Shown: positions 1 to 5,984, counted from the first letter of the stretch. The stretch is 7,181 nucleotides of DNA from Desulfuromonadales bacterium (GCA_030614505.1 JAUWTX010000101.1:1-7181); one strand, 5' to 3'. The notes: a model not told the origin generated them from the sequence alone. Made by a program: numbers and translations.

Positions 1-56
1 ACGGCAAGGATGGGGTAGATGAAGCGATGCAGGAGATGATGGAGCGATTTATTTAG
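1..56 (+). CDS. C-terminal end of an unidentified protein (partial)
   Basis: An open frame enters from the left edge (first full codon at 3) and ends at TAG 54-56, giving the tail GKDGVDEAMQEMMERFI. The tail is acidic, Met-rich and probably helical. It is too short to assign to a family, and I do not recognise it. It runs convergently towards tupA, with 96 bp between the two stop codons. That it is a real gene end is inferred from the open frame and from the lack of any other explanation for the sequence; a chance open frame of this length cannot be excluded. Confidence 0.35.
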   Translation, partial: GKDGVDEAMQEMMERFI

Positions 57-152
57 AAGCTGAATTCGTGAGCACTCAACGATAAATAGCACAAGTCATC
101 ATGCCCGCCGAAGTTTTACGATGGTGGATGAACTGCCTGAGCGCCCCCAAAA
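57..152. other. Short convergent intergenic region, no clear terminator
   Basis: This 96-bp stretch lies between the end of the left-edge reading frame and the tupA stop codon. I see no stem followed by a T-run on either strand. The only pairing near the tupA end is a 5-bp GAGCG/CGCTC (139-143 with 157-161), which lies across the tupA stop codon and has no T-tract. No tupB-like frame follows tupA here. Confidence 0.4.
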
Positions 153-953
153 TCACCGCTCGTAAATGAAAAACAGCGGCTCCCCATTCCTGCGATAATT
201 GGCGATAAGCTGCTGCCCTTCATGCGAAGTCAGGTAATCGACAAAGGCCAGGGCCAGCTCGTACTTCACGTGGTGGTGCTTCTCTGGATTGACGACCATA
301 ACACCGTAAGGGTTAAAGAGGCGCTTGTCTCCCGCCACCATGACCTGAAGATCGGTCTGGTCATAATAGGCAAGGTAAGTACCCCGGTCTGCCAGTGTGT
401 ATCCCTGAATTTCAGTCGCCATAGTGATGACCTCCCCCATGCCCCGGCCCGCCTCCAGGTACCAGGCCCCTACGGGGAGCACATCGGCAGCCTGCCACAG
501 TTCCAGTTCCTTGGTGTGGGTTCCAGACTGGTCACCTCGGGAGACGAAGTTCGCTTGAGCGGAAGAAAGTTTCCGCAGAGCCTCCGAAGCATCTTTGATG
601 CCTTTGACCCCGGCAGGATCATTGGCCGGGCCGAGGATGACAAAATCATTGTACATAACGTCACGGCGGTCGACCCCATAGCCGTCGGCGACAAACTTGT
701 CCTCCTTGCTGCGAGCGTGGACCAGTACTACGTCAACGTCACCGGTCTCACCAAGCTTGAGTGCTTTGCCGGTACCGACAGCAATGACATCAACCTGGCA
801 GTCGTTGGCCTTCTCAAAAAGGGGGAGCAACACGGCCAACAGACCGGAACTTTCGGTTGATGTGGTAGTAGCCAGCCTCAAATGATCAGTCGCTAACGCG
901 GGGACAGCAATCAGCAGCAACAAACAGCAACAGAATCGCAGGATGATTTTCAT
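153..953 (-). CDS. tupA: TupA-type tungstate-binding periplasmic protein of an ABC transporter
   Basis: A 266-residue extracytoplasmic binding protein that would capture tungstate (possibly molybdate) and deliver it to a TupB/TupC permease and ATPase. Residues 1-21 are a signal peptide with a Cys/Leu-rich core and an ALA cleavage site. The mature protein shows the TupA pattern: TTTS at 29-32 followed by SGLL, a GTGKAL loop at 60-65, GDVDVVLVHA at 71-80, SRGDQSGTH at 138-146, an ADRGTY block near 188 and NPYGV at 214-218. Oxyanion contact by the TTTS and SRGD loops is family knowledge. The start is supported by a modest AAAGG (961-965), 7 nt before ATG. The gene lies 91 bp downstream of the KAS III gene on the same strand. 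No permease or ATPase gene follows within the window, so its partners must be upstream of the window edge or elsewhere. Related PstS-like binders are the alternative, but the motif set is specific. Confidence 0.9.
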   Translation of the reverse strand: MKIILRFCCCLLLLIAVPALATDHLRLATTTSTESSGLLAVLLPLFEKANDCQVDVIAVGTGKALKLGETGDVDVVLVHARSKEDKFVADGYGVDRRDVMYNDFVILGPANDPAGVKGIKDASEALRKLSSAQANFVSRGDQSGTHTKELELWQAADVLPVGAWYLEAGRGMGEVITMATEIQGYTLADRGTYLAYYDQTDLQVMVAGDKRLFNPYGVMVVNPEKHHHVKYELALAFVDYLTSHEGQQLIANYRRNGEPLFFIYER

Positions 954-1044
954 TGTAAAGCCTTTACTTATGTGCCTGCATCAATCACAGAAAACCCTTG
1001 CGGATTAACAGCTTTTCCAGGAAACAGACGGAACCTGGCCCTGG
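954..1044 (-). other. KAS III-tupA intergenic gap
   Basis: This 91-bp gap between two same-strand genes contains the tupA ribosome binding site and the 955-967 dyad. The only hairpin I see is a 5-bp CCAGG/CCTGG stem (about 1013-1034) with a 12-nt loop and no T-tract, so no intrinsic terminator is evident. I see no convincing -35/-10 pair. Read-through from the KAS III gene into tupA is possible but not shown. Confidence 0.35.
955..967. promoter_or_regulatory. 13-bp perfect palindrome over the tupA ribosome binding site
   Basis: GTAAAGCCTTTAC is a perfect odd-length dyad (six paired positions around one central base). It starts 2 bp upstream of the tupA ATG and covers the AAAGG ribosome-binding sequence. 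It could be an operator for a dimeric repressor. As RNA it would need a one-base loop, so a DNA-binding role is more plausible than a hairpin. The regulator is unknown, and a chance dyad is possible. Confidence 0.25.
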
Positions 1045-2196
1045 TCAAACTTTCTCCACCAGCAGACTACCGACCGAATAACCGGCACCGAAAGAACAGA
1101 TGATGCCTTTGTCTCCAGACGACAAGTCTTCGTGAAACTTGTGGAATGCGATGATGGAGCCTGCGGAGGCGGTATTGGCATACTCGTCAAGAACAATCGG
1201 TGCTTCACCGGCCTGCGCCTTGCGTCCCAACAGCTTTTGCGTTGCAAACAGGTTCATGTTGATGTTGGCCTGGTGCAGCCACAGACGCTTGATCTCGGAG
1301 ATTTTTACACCCTTGTCTTCGAGTTGTTTTTTTACCAGGGTTGTTACCATCGGCAACAACTCCTTAAACACCTTGCGTCCGTGCTGAACAAACCATTGGT
1401 CCTGTTCAAAAAAACGTTCAAGTGTCAAGTCTGGCTCCACACGAGTGATGTAACTGAAATCAGTACGGATATTGTTGGAAAAACTGGTTTTCAACGTCCG
1501 GTCCAGAACCCGGAACTGATGGGCTCCTGATGCCGTTTCTGCCTTTTCTACAATGACAGCGGTGGCCACGTCGCCAAAGATGAAGTGAGAGTCCCGATCA
1601 CGAAAATTGACTTGAGGAGTGACAAGTTCAGGATTGACGATGAGCGCACAGGTTGCTGTTCCGGAAAGAATCGCATCCATCGCAATGGAAATTCCGAAAG
1701 TAGCCGTGGAACAGGCCACAGACATATCAAAAGCGTAGCCTGAGCAACCAAGGGCCTGCTGAATTTCTACCGCAACGGCCGGCCAGGGTCGTTGGGTCGT
1801 CGAGGATCCGCATATCACCAGGTCGATCTCTTCCGGTTTCTTGTTTGCGCGGGCAAAAGCCTCATGCGCTGCGTTAACCGCCATTTCCGCACAGACAGAA
1901 AGTTCATCAAGTGAGCGCTGGTGAATAATGGGCATCATACGATCAATGTCCAGGATACCCTCTTTGAACATCACATGACGCCGCTTGATCCCTGACGCTT
2001 TTTCAATGAATTCCGAGCTTGAAGGCTGAATCTCCTCGACCTCTCCACTCTCTATTGCCTTCGCATTCTCGCTGTTGAATTTAACAGCGTAGGCGTTGTG
2101 CGCTTCGACAAGTTCTTCGTTGGTGACAACACCTGGGGGAGTAAACACCCCGGTCCCACTGATTACTACCTGGGTTTCCTTAAAGAGCTTTGGCAT
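1045..2196 (-). CDS. Beta-ketoacyl-ACP synthase III (FabH-like, thiolase fold)
   Basis: A 383-residue cytoplasmic condensing enzyme that would join an acyl-CoA or acyl-thioester starter to malonyl-ACP. The Cys-His-Asn triad is visible: C162 in SVACSTATFG, H308 in LWLHQANIN and N341 in EYANTASAG. The C-terminal FGAGYSVGSLL block matches thiolase-fold synthases. At 383 residues it is longer than housekeeping FabH (about 317), and it has an inserted N-terminal region (residues 35-95) rich in charged residues. This resembles the longer FabH-like group that includes Pseudomonas PA3286, which channels beta-oxidation intermediates (from memory). Substrate specificity is therefore unknown. The start is fixed by a near-perfect AGGAGGT (2203-2209) 6 nt before ATG 2196; an in-frame ATG at 2268 would add 24 residues with no ribosome binding site. 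The gene is divergent from the MATE gene. No intrinsic terminator separates it from tupA. Confidence 0.88.
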   Translation of the reverse strand: MPKLFKETQVVISGTGVFTPPGVVTNEELVEAHNAYAVKFNSENAKAIESGEVEEIQPSSSEFIEKASGIKRRHVMFKEGILDIDRMMPIIHQRSLDELSVCAEMAVNAAHEAFARANKKPEEIDLVICGSSTTQRPWPAVAVEIQQALGCSGYAFDMSVACSTATFGISIAMDAILSGTATCALIVNPELVTPQVNFRDRDSHFIFGDVATAVIVEKAETASGAHQFRVLDRTLKTSFSNNIRTDFSYITRVEPDLTLERFFEQDQWFVQHGRKVFKELLPMVTTLVKKQLEDKGVKISEIKRLWLHQANINMNLFATQKLLGRKAQAGEAPIVLDEYANTASAGSIIAFHKFHEDLSSGDKGIICSFGAGYSVGSLLVEKV

Positions 2197-2202
2197 GGAA
2201 AT

Positions 2203-2209
2203 ACCTCCT
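2203..2209 (-). promoter_or_regulatory. Strong Shine-Dalgarno of the KAS III gene
   Basis: AGGAGGT on the minus strand, 6 nt before ATG 2196. It decides the start of the synthase in favour of 2196 over the in-frame ATG at 2268. Confidence 0.85.
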
Positions 2210-2227
2210 GTTCTGAGATGTTTAATA

Positions 2228-2275
2228 TTAACTGTTAGAAGGGGAAAAGCCCAAAGTATTTTGACCAAACTTCAT
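2228..2275 (-). CDS. Possible 15-residue leader peptide ORF upstream of KAS III
   Basis: ATG at 2275 to TAA at 2228-2230 encodes MKFGQNTLGFSPSNS. An AGGAG at 2285-2289 lies 9 nt upstream. The stop codon falls 31 nt before the KAS III ATG. If the candidate promoter at 2305-2335 is real, this ORF is the first one in the transcript and could be a translated leader. The peptide has no run of a single amino acid and no membrane segment, so it does not resemble a classic attenuation peptide. Chance ORFs of this size are common. Confidence 0.2.
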   Translation of the reverse strand: MKFGQNTLGFSPSNS

Positions 2276-2304
2276 AAAGACATTCTCCTCATTCTTCTAT
2301 CCAG

Positions 2305-2335
2305 ATCATAAACACCTCCAGAGGCCTCCGGTAAA
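2305..2335 (-). promoter_or_regulatory. Candidate KAS III promoter with a dyad in a 19-bp spacer
   Basis: On the minus strand, TTTACC (2330-2335, 4 of 6 to the -35 consensus) and TATGAT (2305-2310, 5 of 6 to the -10 consensus) are 19 bp apart. The spacer carries the palindrome GAGGCCTC (2321-2328), extended as CC-N-GAGGCCTC-N-GG (2318-2331). A long spacer with a dyad inside is the layout of MerR-family-activated promoters. The start site would be near 2298, giving a leader of about 100 nt. No MerR gene is in the window, and the -35 match is weak. Confidence 0.3.
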
Positions 2336-2346
2336 ACGATTCACTA

Positions 2347-2373
2347 TTGACACTCTCACACCACGGTGATACT
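2347..2373 (+). promoter_or_regulatory. Candidate promoter of the MATE gene
   Basis: A perfect TTGACA (2347-2352) is followed after 15 bp by GATACT (2368-2373, 4 of 6 to TATAAT). The spacing is short and the -10 is poor, so the promoter would be weak or regulator-dependent. Transcription would start near 2380 and produce a leader of about 57 nt containing the 2392-2429 hairpin. Confidence 0.3.
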
Positions 2374-2391
2374 CAACTCACAAAAGCAAAC

Positions 2392-2429
2392 AAACACCCA
2401 GCTCACTGGAGCTAGGTGTTTTTATTATT
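2392..2429 (+). terminator. Intrinsic terminator-like hairpin directly before the MATE gene
   Basis: The arms are 2392-2404 and 2409-2421 around a 4-nt loop (ACTG). The 5-bp AGCTC/GAGCT inner stem and 7-bp outer stem are separated by one C/A mismatch. T2419-T2423 and ATTATT follow, giving a good U-tract on the + strand. On the minus strand the mismatch becomes a G-U pair and the tract is TTTGTTTG, so it may act in both directions. It ends just before the MATE Shine-Dalgarno (GAGG, 2430-2433). No gene lies upstream on the + strand that needs terminating, so it is either a leader attenuator or an insulator between divergent units. Confidence 0.6.
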
Positions 2430-2437
2430 GAGGCTCC

Positions 2438-3847
2438 ATGACCTATCCCCGGCGCATGCAATTCAAATCGGACCCAAAGCGCAGGCAATTCAAACTGCTG
2501 AAAACAGAAGCGCGCCTGCTGATACCTCTGGCAGCACCAATTCTGATGGCGCAATTGTCGCAACAAGCTCTTTCCTTTACCGATACGGTGATGGCCGGTC
2601 GCGTCAGCGCAACTGATCTGGCGGGCGTAGCGGTCGGCGGCAGCATTTGGGGTCCACTCTTTCTATTTCTATACGGTGTGCTGCTCGCGATCACACCGAT
2701 GGTCGCGCAACTACACGGAGCAGGCAAGACCGATGAAACCGGGCCTCTGGTCCGCCGCGGAATTGTTGTGGCACTTCCGCTAGTACTGATTACCATCCTG
2801 CTACTACGCAATGTCGGATTCATCTTTGCGTGGATGGAGGTCGATCCACAGATAGCGGTCATCGCTACCGACTACCTCAAAGCCATCTCCTGGGGGATAC
2901 CGGCGGTCGCCATGTTCTTTCTGCTACGCAACTTAAGTGAAGGGCTCGGCCTTGTGCGGCCAAGTATGATTATCGGTTTAGCCAGCATTCCAATAAACGT
3001 GGCAGGAAATTATATCTTCATTTACGGCAAACTGGGCCTGCCTGCTATGGGCGGAGTCGGTTGCGGCTGGGCCTCGGCACTCAGCCTCTGGTTCATGTGC
3101 GGATGCATGCTGCTGACCATCTGGCGTATCAGACGTTACAGCATGACTCACTTCTTTGATCTCGCCAAACAACGCGGTACTGAGGGGGCAAAGCAGATTC
3201 TCCGCCTGGGAATGCCAATTGGCTTATCCCTGATGATCGAAGCAAGCATCTTTGCCTTGATCGCCCTGTTCTTGTCGCCGCTGGGGGCTCTGGCAGTAGC
3301 TTCACACCATATCACCCTGAACTATTCCTCATTGATCTTCATGATCCCCTTAAGCATCTCCACTGCCATCACCATCCGGGTTGGCCACGCCATCGGCAAA
3401 CAACGCTTTGACAGAGCCCGTCTCGTCTGCAGTACCGGGCTATTGATTAATGCTTCTATTGCCCTGGTAACCGCGACGCTGACCTTGGTCTTTGCTGAAA
3501 ACATCGCCGGGATCTATACCCGCAACCCCCAGCTTATCACCATAGCTGTCGGTCTGCTTTACCTGAACGCCCTCTACCAGTTCTCTGACGCCATCCAGGT
3601 CGGCGCTGCCGCCGCCTTACGTGGTTACAAAGACAGCCGTGTGCCATTGCTGATGGTAGTTTTTTCCTACTGGGTGGTTGGTCTTCCGCTCGGCTACAGT
3701 TTGGCTCTGACCGATCTTTGGGGTGACCCGATGGGAGCAAAAGGGTTCTGGATCAGCCTCATCATAGGACTCACTATTGCCGCTGTTCTGCTCGGCACCA
3801 GGTTGCACAAAGTCGGACAATGGGGGAATCGTTCCTCAAACAGCTAA
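2438..3847 (+). CDS. MATE-family multidrug/Na+ antiporter, NorM-like
   Basis: A 469-residue inner-membrane efflux pump expected to export cationic drugs or metabolites in exchange for Na+ or H+. It has about 12 hydrophobic segments in two halves, the usual MATE size and layout. Key acidic residues are visible: D49 in FTDTVMAGR, E268 in MIEASIF and D384 in YQFSDAIQ, with Y380 four residues before D384. From memory, the corresponding residues of Vibrio cholerae NorM are D36, E255, D371 and Y367, so all four are offset by exactly 13. The ALRGYKD motif (393-399) is also typical. The start at 2438 has a GAGG 4 nt upstream, which is close, and an in-frame stop at 2429-2431. M7 (2456) is an alternative without a ribosome binding site. 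Residues 1-24 form a basic cytoplasmic tail. The gene stands alone, divergent from KAS III. The transported substrate cannot be read from sequence. Confidence 0.93.
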   Translation: MTYPRRMQFKSDPKRRQFKLLKTEARLLIPLAAPILMAQLSQQALSFTDTVMAGRVSATDLAGVAVGGSIWGPLFLFLYGVLLAITPMVAQLHGAGKTDETGPLVRRGIVVALPLVLITILLLRNVGFIFAWMEVDPQIAVIATDYLKAISWGIPAVAMFFLLRNLSEGLGLVRPSMIIGLASIPINVAGNYIFIYGKLGLPAMGGVGCGWASALSLWFMCGCMLLTIWRIRRYSMTHFFDLAKQRGTEGAKQILRLGMPIGLSLMIEASIFALIALFLSPLGALAVASHHITLNYSSLIFMIPLSISTAITIRVGHAIGKQRFDRARLVCSTGLLINASIALVTATLTLVFAENIAGIYTRNPQLITIAVGLLYLNALYQFSDAIQVGAAAALRGYKDSRVPLLMVVFSYWVVGLPLGYSLALTDLWGDPMGAKGFWISLIIGLTIAAVLLGTRLHKVGQWGNRSSNS

Positions 3848-3888
3848 CTCTTAAACAAAAACAGATTCTTGTTATTTTCTTGCCGCAA

Positions 3889-3909
3889 ATCCTTACAGCA
3901 TCCTTACAG
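3889..3909. repeat. Two ATCCTTACAG direct repeats at 11-bp period
   Basis: ATCCTTACAG occurs at 3889-3898 and 3900-3909, separated by one C. Read on the minus strand the units are CTGTAAGGAT at one-helical-turn spacing. This is the layout of OmpR/PhoB-type response-regulator sites; CTGTAAG matches the Pho-box core CTGTCAT at 5 of 7 positions. The repeats lie between the MATE 3' end and the tRNA terminator, with no promoter or gene obviously served, so the function is unclear. Confidence 0.4.
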
Positions 3910-3920
3910 AAACAAAATAC

Positions 3921-3951
3921 AAAAAAAGGCCAGCCGAAAAAACGGCTAACC
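3921..3951 (-). terminator. Rho-independent terminator of the tRNA-Arg gene
   Basis: On the minus strand a 9-bp stem (arms 3943-3951 and 3928-3936, including two G-U pairs) encloses a six-T loop and is followed by seven T (3921-3927). The G-U pairs become A/C mismatches on the + strand, so it is built for minus-strand transcription. It begins 12 nt after the tRNA CCA end. It may also weakly stop MATE transcription from the other side. Confidence 0.85.
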
Positions 3952-3963
3952 TTTTGATTTATA

Positions 3964-4040
<77 letters not shown>

Positions 4041-4051
4041 GTGGACTCAGG

Positions 4052-4080
4052 GTGATACCCCAATTCATAGGCTTTTGCAA
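4052..4080 (-). promoter_or_regulatory. Candidate tRNA-Arg promoter
   Basis: TTGCAA (4075-4080, 4 of 6) and TATCAC (4052-4057, 3 of 6) are separated by exactly 17 bp on the minus strand. The predicted start is a few bases before the mature tRNA 5' end at 4040, which is usual for tRNA genes. The -10 match is modest. Confidence 0.35.
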
Positions 4081-4105
4081 CTGTAATCAAAGTACATCAA
4101 GACGG

Positions 4106-4135
4106 TTGCCGTACCGGCTAAATCCCTGCTATCAT
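4106..4135 (+). promoter_or_regulatory. Candidate extended -10 promoter of the MBL gene
   Basis: TTGCCG (4106-4111, 4 of 6) is followed after 18 bp by TATCAT (4130-4135, 5 of 6), with TGC directly before the -10 (4127-4129), the extended -10 signature. Transcription would start about 7 nt later, at 4142-4143. That coincides with the second in-frame ATG (4143) and would give a leaderless mRNA. No Shine-Dalgarno precedes either ATG. Confidence 0.42.
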
Positions 4136-5054
4136 GTCGCTTATGTGGCGTATTCTTCTGATCATTCTGATAGCAATACACAGTATAACAACTGTTGCGT
4201 TTTCTACTGAACCTGACAAGGATGAACCATCTGTCGTGCCAGCTGTCGCCGTTGTCTCGGTACAGGATAGTTTCCTGATTGAGCCACTGGCGCCCGGGGT
4301 GTTTGCTGCGATCGCCAAAACTGGTGGCAAAGCAACCACCAACGCTCTCTTTGTCATGGGCAGGGACTATGTTATCGCTGCCGGTGCGCACATGAGCAAA
4401 CAGGTCACCGACGATCTTTATAAAGCCATAGCCGCCCGTACGAAAAAACCGGTACGCTATTTCGTGCTGGCCCACCATCACACCGGCTATACCTACGTCG
4501 ACTTCGATTTTCCACCCGGCCAGGACGTCCTGATGAGTTGGCAGACCTGGAAAAACATCGATGCCGAAGTTCGCAAACCAGAATACTCATCACTCTTTTT
4601 CAATGAAGGTCTGACCTTGAAGCCCGGTGGCGTCTCGGTTGTTTTGACCAATATCGGCAGGGGTCACACCAACGGTGATCTCGTCATCTTTATTCCGGAA
4701 GCCGATGTGATCTTCGCCAGCGATCTGCTGTATGTAGACAGTGTCGGTTACATGGGTAACGGCTACATGACCGATTGGCTGCTGGCCCTGGACTTTCTGG
4801 AACAGATTGGTGCTAAACAGATCATCCCCGGCTATGGCCCGGTCAGCGACACAGAAAAAATTTACGAGTTCAGTCAGTTCTTCCGCGACTTTTTGACCGC
4901 CGTCCTGCATCATATTGAACGCGGCGACAGCCTCGAGCAAACCCTGGCTGTCTTCGATCTCCCCGAATACCATGACCTGGACGGTTATGACCAGCTGATC
5001 AGACTCAACCTCAAGCGGGCTTACAACGATCTCAGCAACAATTTCGCCCGCTGA
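4134..5054 (+). CDS. Exported metallo-beta-lactamase-fold protein with degenerate second zinc site
   Basis: A 306-residue protein with a signal peptide (residues 1 to about 24: R6, a hydrophobic run 7-22, AFS cleavage region), so probably periplasmic. The rest follows the MBL hydrolase plan: a beta-rich N-terminus, H114-x-H116 at the HxHxDH position, GHTNGD with H178, ASD with D197 at the bridging Asp position, and PGYGP at 232-236 where PGHGP is usual. The three residues expected to bind only the second metal are replaced: D to G118, H to Y119 and H to Y234. The first site (H114, H116, H178) remains. It may bind one metal or be a non-catalytic binding protein. The closest families I can suggest are SoxH-like or quinoprotein-associated periplasmic MBLs, without confidence. 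Residue numbers use ATG 4134; ATG 4143 is equally possible given the promoter overlap, and an in-frame stop at 4119-4121 excludes anything longer. It is a monocistronic unit convergent with the bc operon. Confidence 0.82.
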   Translation: MSLMWRILLIILIAIHSITTVAFSTEPDKDEPSVVPAVAVVSVQDSFLIEPLAPGVFAAIAKTGGKATTNALFVMGRDYVIAAGAHMSKQVTDDLYKAIAARTKKPVRYFVLAHHHTGYTYVDFDFPPGQDVLMSWQTWKNIDAEVRKPEYSSLFFNEGLTLKPGGVSVVLTNIGRGHTNGDLVIFIPEADVIFASDLLYVDSVGYMGNGYMTDWLLALDFLEQIGAKQIIPGYGPVSDTEKIYEFSQFFRDFLTAVLHHIERGDSLEQTLAVFDLPEYHDLDGYDQLIRLNLKRAYNDLSNNFAR

Positions 5055-5099
5055 ACAATCCGATAACCAGCCGGACATTCTCAAACCCGGATATTTTCC

Positions 5100-5140
5100 A
5101 AAAAAGAGGGCACCGCATAATTATCTCATGTAGTGCCCTC
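5100..5140 (-). terminator. Terminator of the bc-complex operon
   Basis: An 8-bp perfect stem GAGGGCAC/GTGCCCTC (5133-5140 with 5106-5113) has a 19-nt AT-rich loop and is followed on the minus strand by six T (5100-5105). It lies 37 bp past the cytochrome c stop codon. On the + strand it is followed only by GCTATTTCC, so it would terminate the convergent MBL transcript poorly. The loop is longer than usual for an intrinsic terminator. Confidence 0.75.
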
Positions 5141-5177
5141 GCTATTTCCATAATTCAATTCTCAGCTATTCAGCTGA

Positions 5178-5984
5178 TCAGCTTTTCTCTTCTTCCTCGT
5201 ATGTTTTTCTAACCAGCAGGAATATCACACCAGCTAAAAGGAACAGGCCGATCACGACACTCCCCCAGAGCTTGCGCTGCCCCAGAGTGGAATCAATCGC
5301 AGCAACCTCTTCGCTGATCTTACCCAGTTCACTCTGCACACCAGCTGTCTCCTGACGAACACGCTCGACTTCGACACCATGAAAAATCCGGTGGAAACTG
5401 TTGCGCTGATTGAACAGACTCCCCTGCATATCGTCTACAGCAAAACCGAGACGATATAACCTGTCGAGGTCACGCTCGGCCGCTATAATCATCGTATCTG
5501 TCTCGACCAGCGACAACCTGATCAAGGCTGCGCGTTCATAAGCATGACATTGCGAGCAATCATCTTCGTTAATCAGATCAAGACTGGCATTCTGAATCGC
5601 ATGGTTGCCATGGCAGACGACACACTGAGCACCACCCTCGTCAATCGCCTCACCATGCGCACCAACTCGATAGGCATCAAAAACACCAACATGACAGCGA
5701 CCGCAGAAAGCGGGAACATCAACATAATCTGGAGCGCCAATAAAACCACGCTCTGAATCCATCGCCATGTCAAAATCGGTGGGATCACCGCCATGACAAT
5801 CATGACAGGAGATACCGTTTCCGGCGTGAATACTTGTACGCCATTCCGCAATCGGCGCCTCAAGTGAGCCGGACTGACCACTATGGCATTGAATACAGAC
5901 CGTATCATCAGCCAGCAGCAGAGCAGGCAGGGACAAACAGGCAACCATCACCAGGACAAAAGCACAGCAGACTGAGCGACTCAT
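5178..5984 (-). CDS. Membrane-anchored pentaheme cytochrome c of the bc complex
   Basis: A 268-residue exported cytochrome. It has a signal peptide (1-25), five CXXCH heme sites (C30-H34, C60-H64, C94-H98, C121-H125, C143-H147), a charged helical, possibly coiled-coil stretch (about 203-237), one transmembrane helix (239-258) and a short acidic cytoplasmic tail. H53, H61, H110, H128, H198 and H202 are enough to supply sixth ligands for five bis-His hemes. It should take electrons from the Rieske/cytochrome b module in the periplasm and pass them on, the job of cytochrome c1 or f in other complexes. The ATG (5982-5984) overlaps the cytochrome b stop as ATGA, with a GGGGG run about 8 nt before it, so translation is probably coupled. 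An in-frame ATG at 6041 lies inside the cytochrome b gene and would put 19 extra residues before the signal peptide; it is rejected. The downstream electron acceptor is not visible. Confidence 0.9.
   Translation of the reverse strand: MSRSVCCAFVLVMVACLSLPALLLADDTVCIQCHSGQSGSLEAPIAEWRTSIHAGNGISCHDCHGGDPTDFDMAMDSERGFIGAPDYVDVPAFCGRCHVGVFDAYRVGAHGEAIDEGGAQCVVCHGNHAIQNASLDLINEDDCSQCHAYERAALIRLSLVETDTMIIAAERDLDRLYRLGFAVDDMQGSLFNQRNSFHRIFHGVEVERVRQETAGVQSELGKISEEVAAIDSTLGQRKLWGSVVIGLFLLAGVIFLLVRKTYEEEEKS

Noticed and set aside
222..860. A 212-codon + strand open frame across tupA
   Set aside because: It lies fully antisense to a protein with clear TupA motifs, has no ribosome binding site, and its translation resembles no family.
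1013..1034. CCAGG/CCTGG hairpin after the KAS III stop
   Set aside because: Only 5 bp of stem with a 12-nt loop, and no T-tract on either strand, so it is not called a terminator.
2197..2268. 24-residue N-terminal extension of the KAS III protein from ATG 2268
   Set aside because: A near-perfect Shine-Dalgarno sits 6 nt before ATG 2196, the family N-terminus starts there, and 2268 has no RBS.
2289..2309. Six-codon ORF MIWIEE with a GGAGGT 4 nt upstream, before KAS III
   Set aside because: It overlaps the proposed -10 element, so it would not be transcribed from that promoter, and it is too short to distinguish from chance.
5060..5098. ATCCG/CGGAT stem followed by TATTTT after the MBL stop, as its terminator
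   Set aside because: Only a 5-bp stem across a loop of more than 20 nt; too weak to call.
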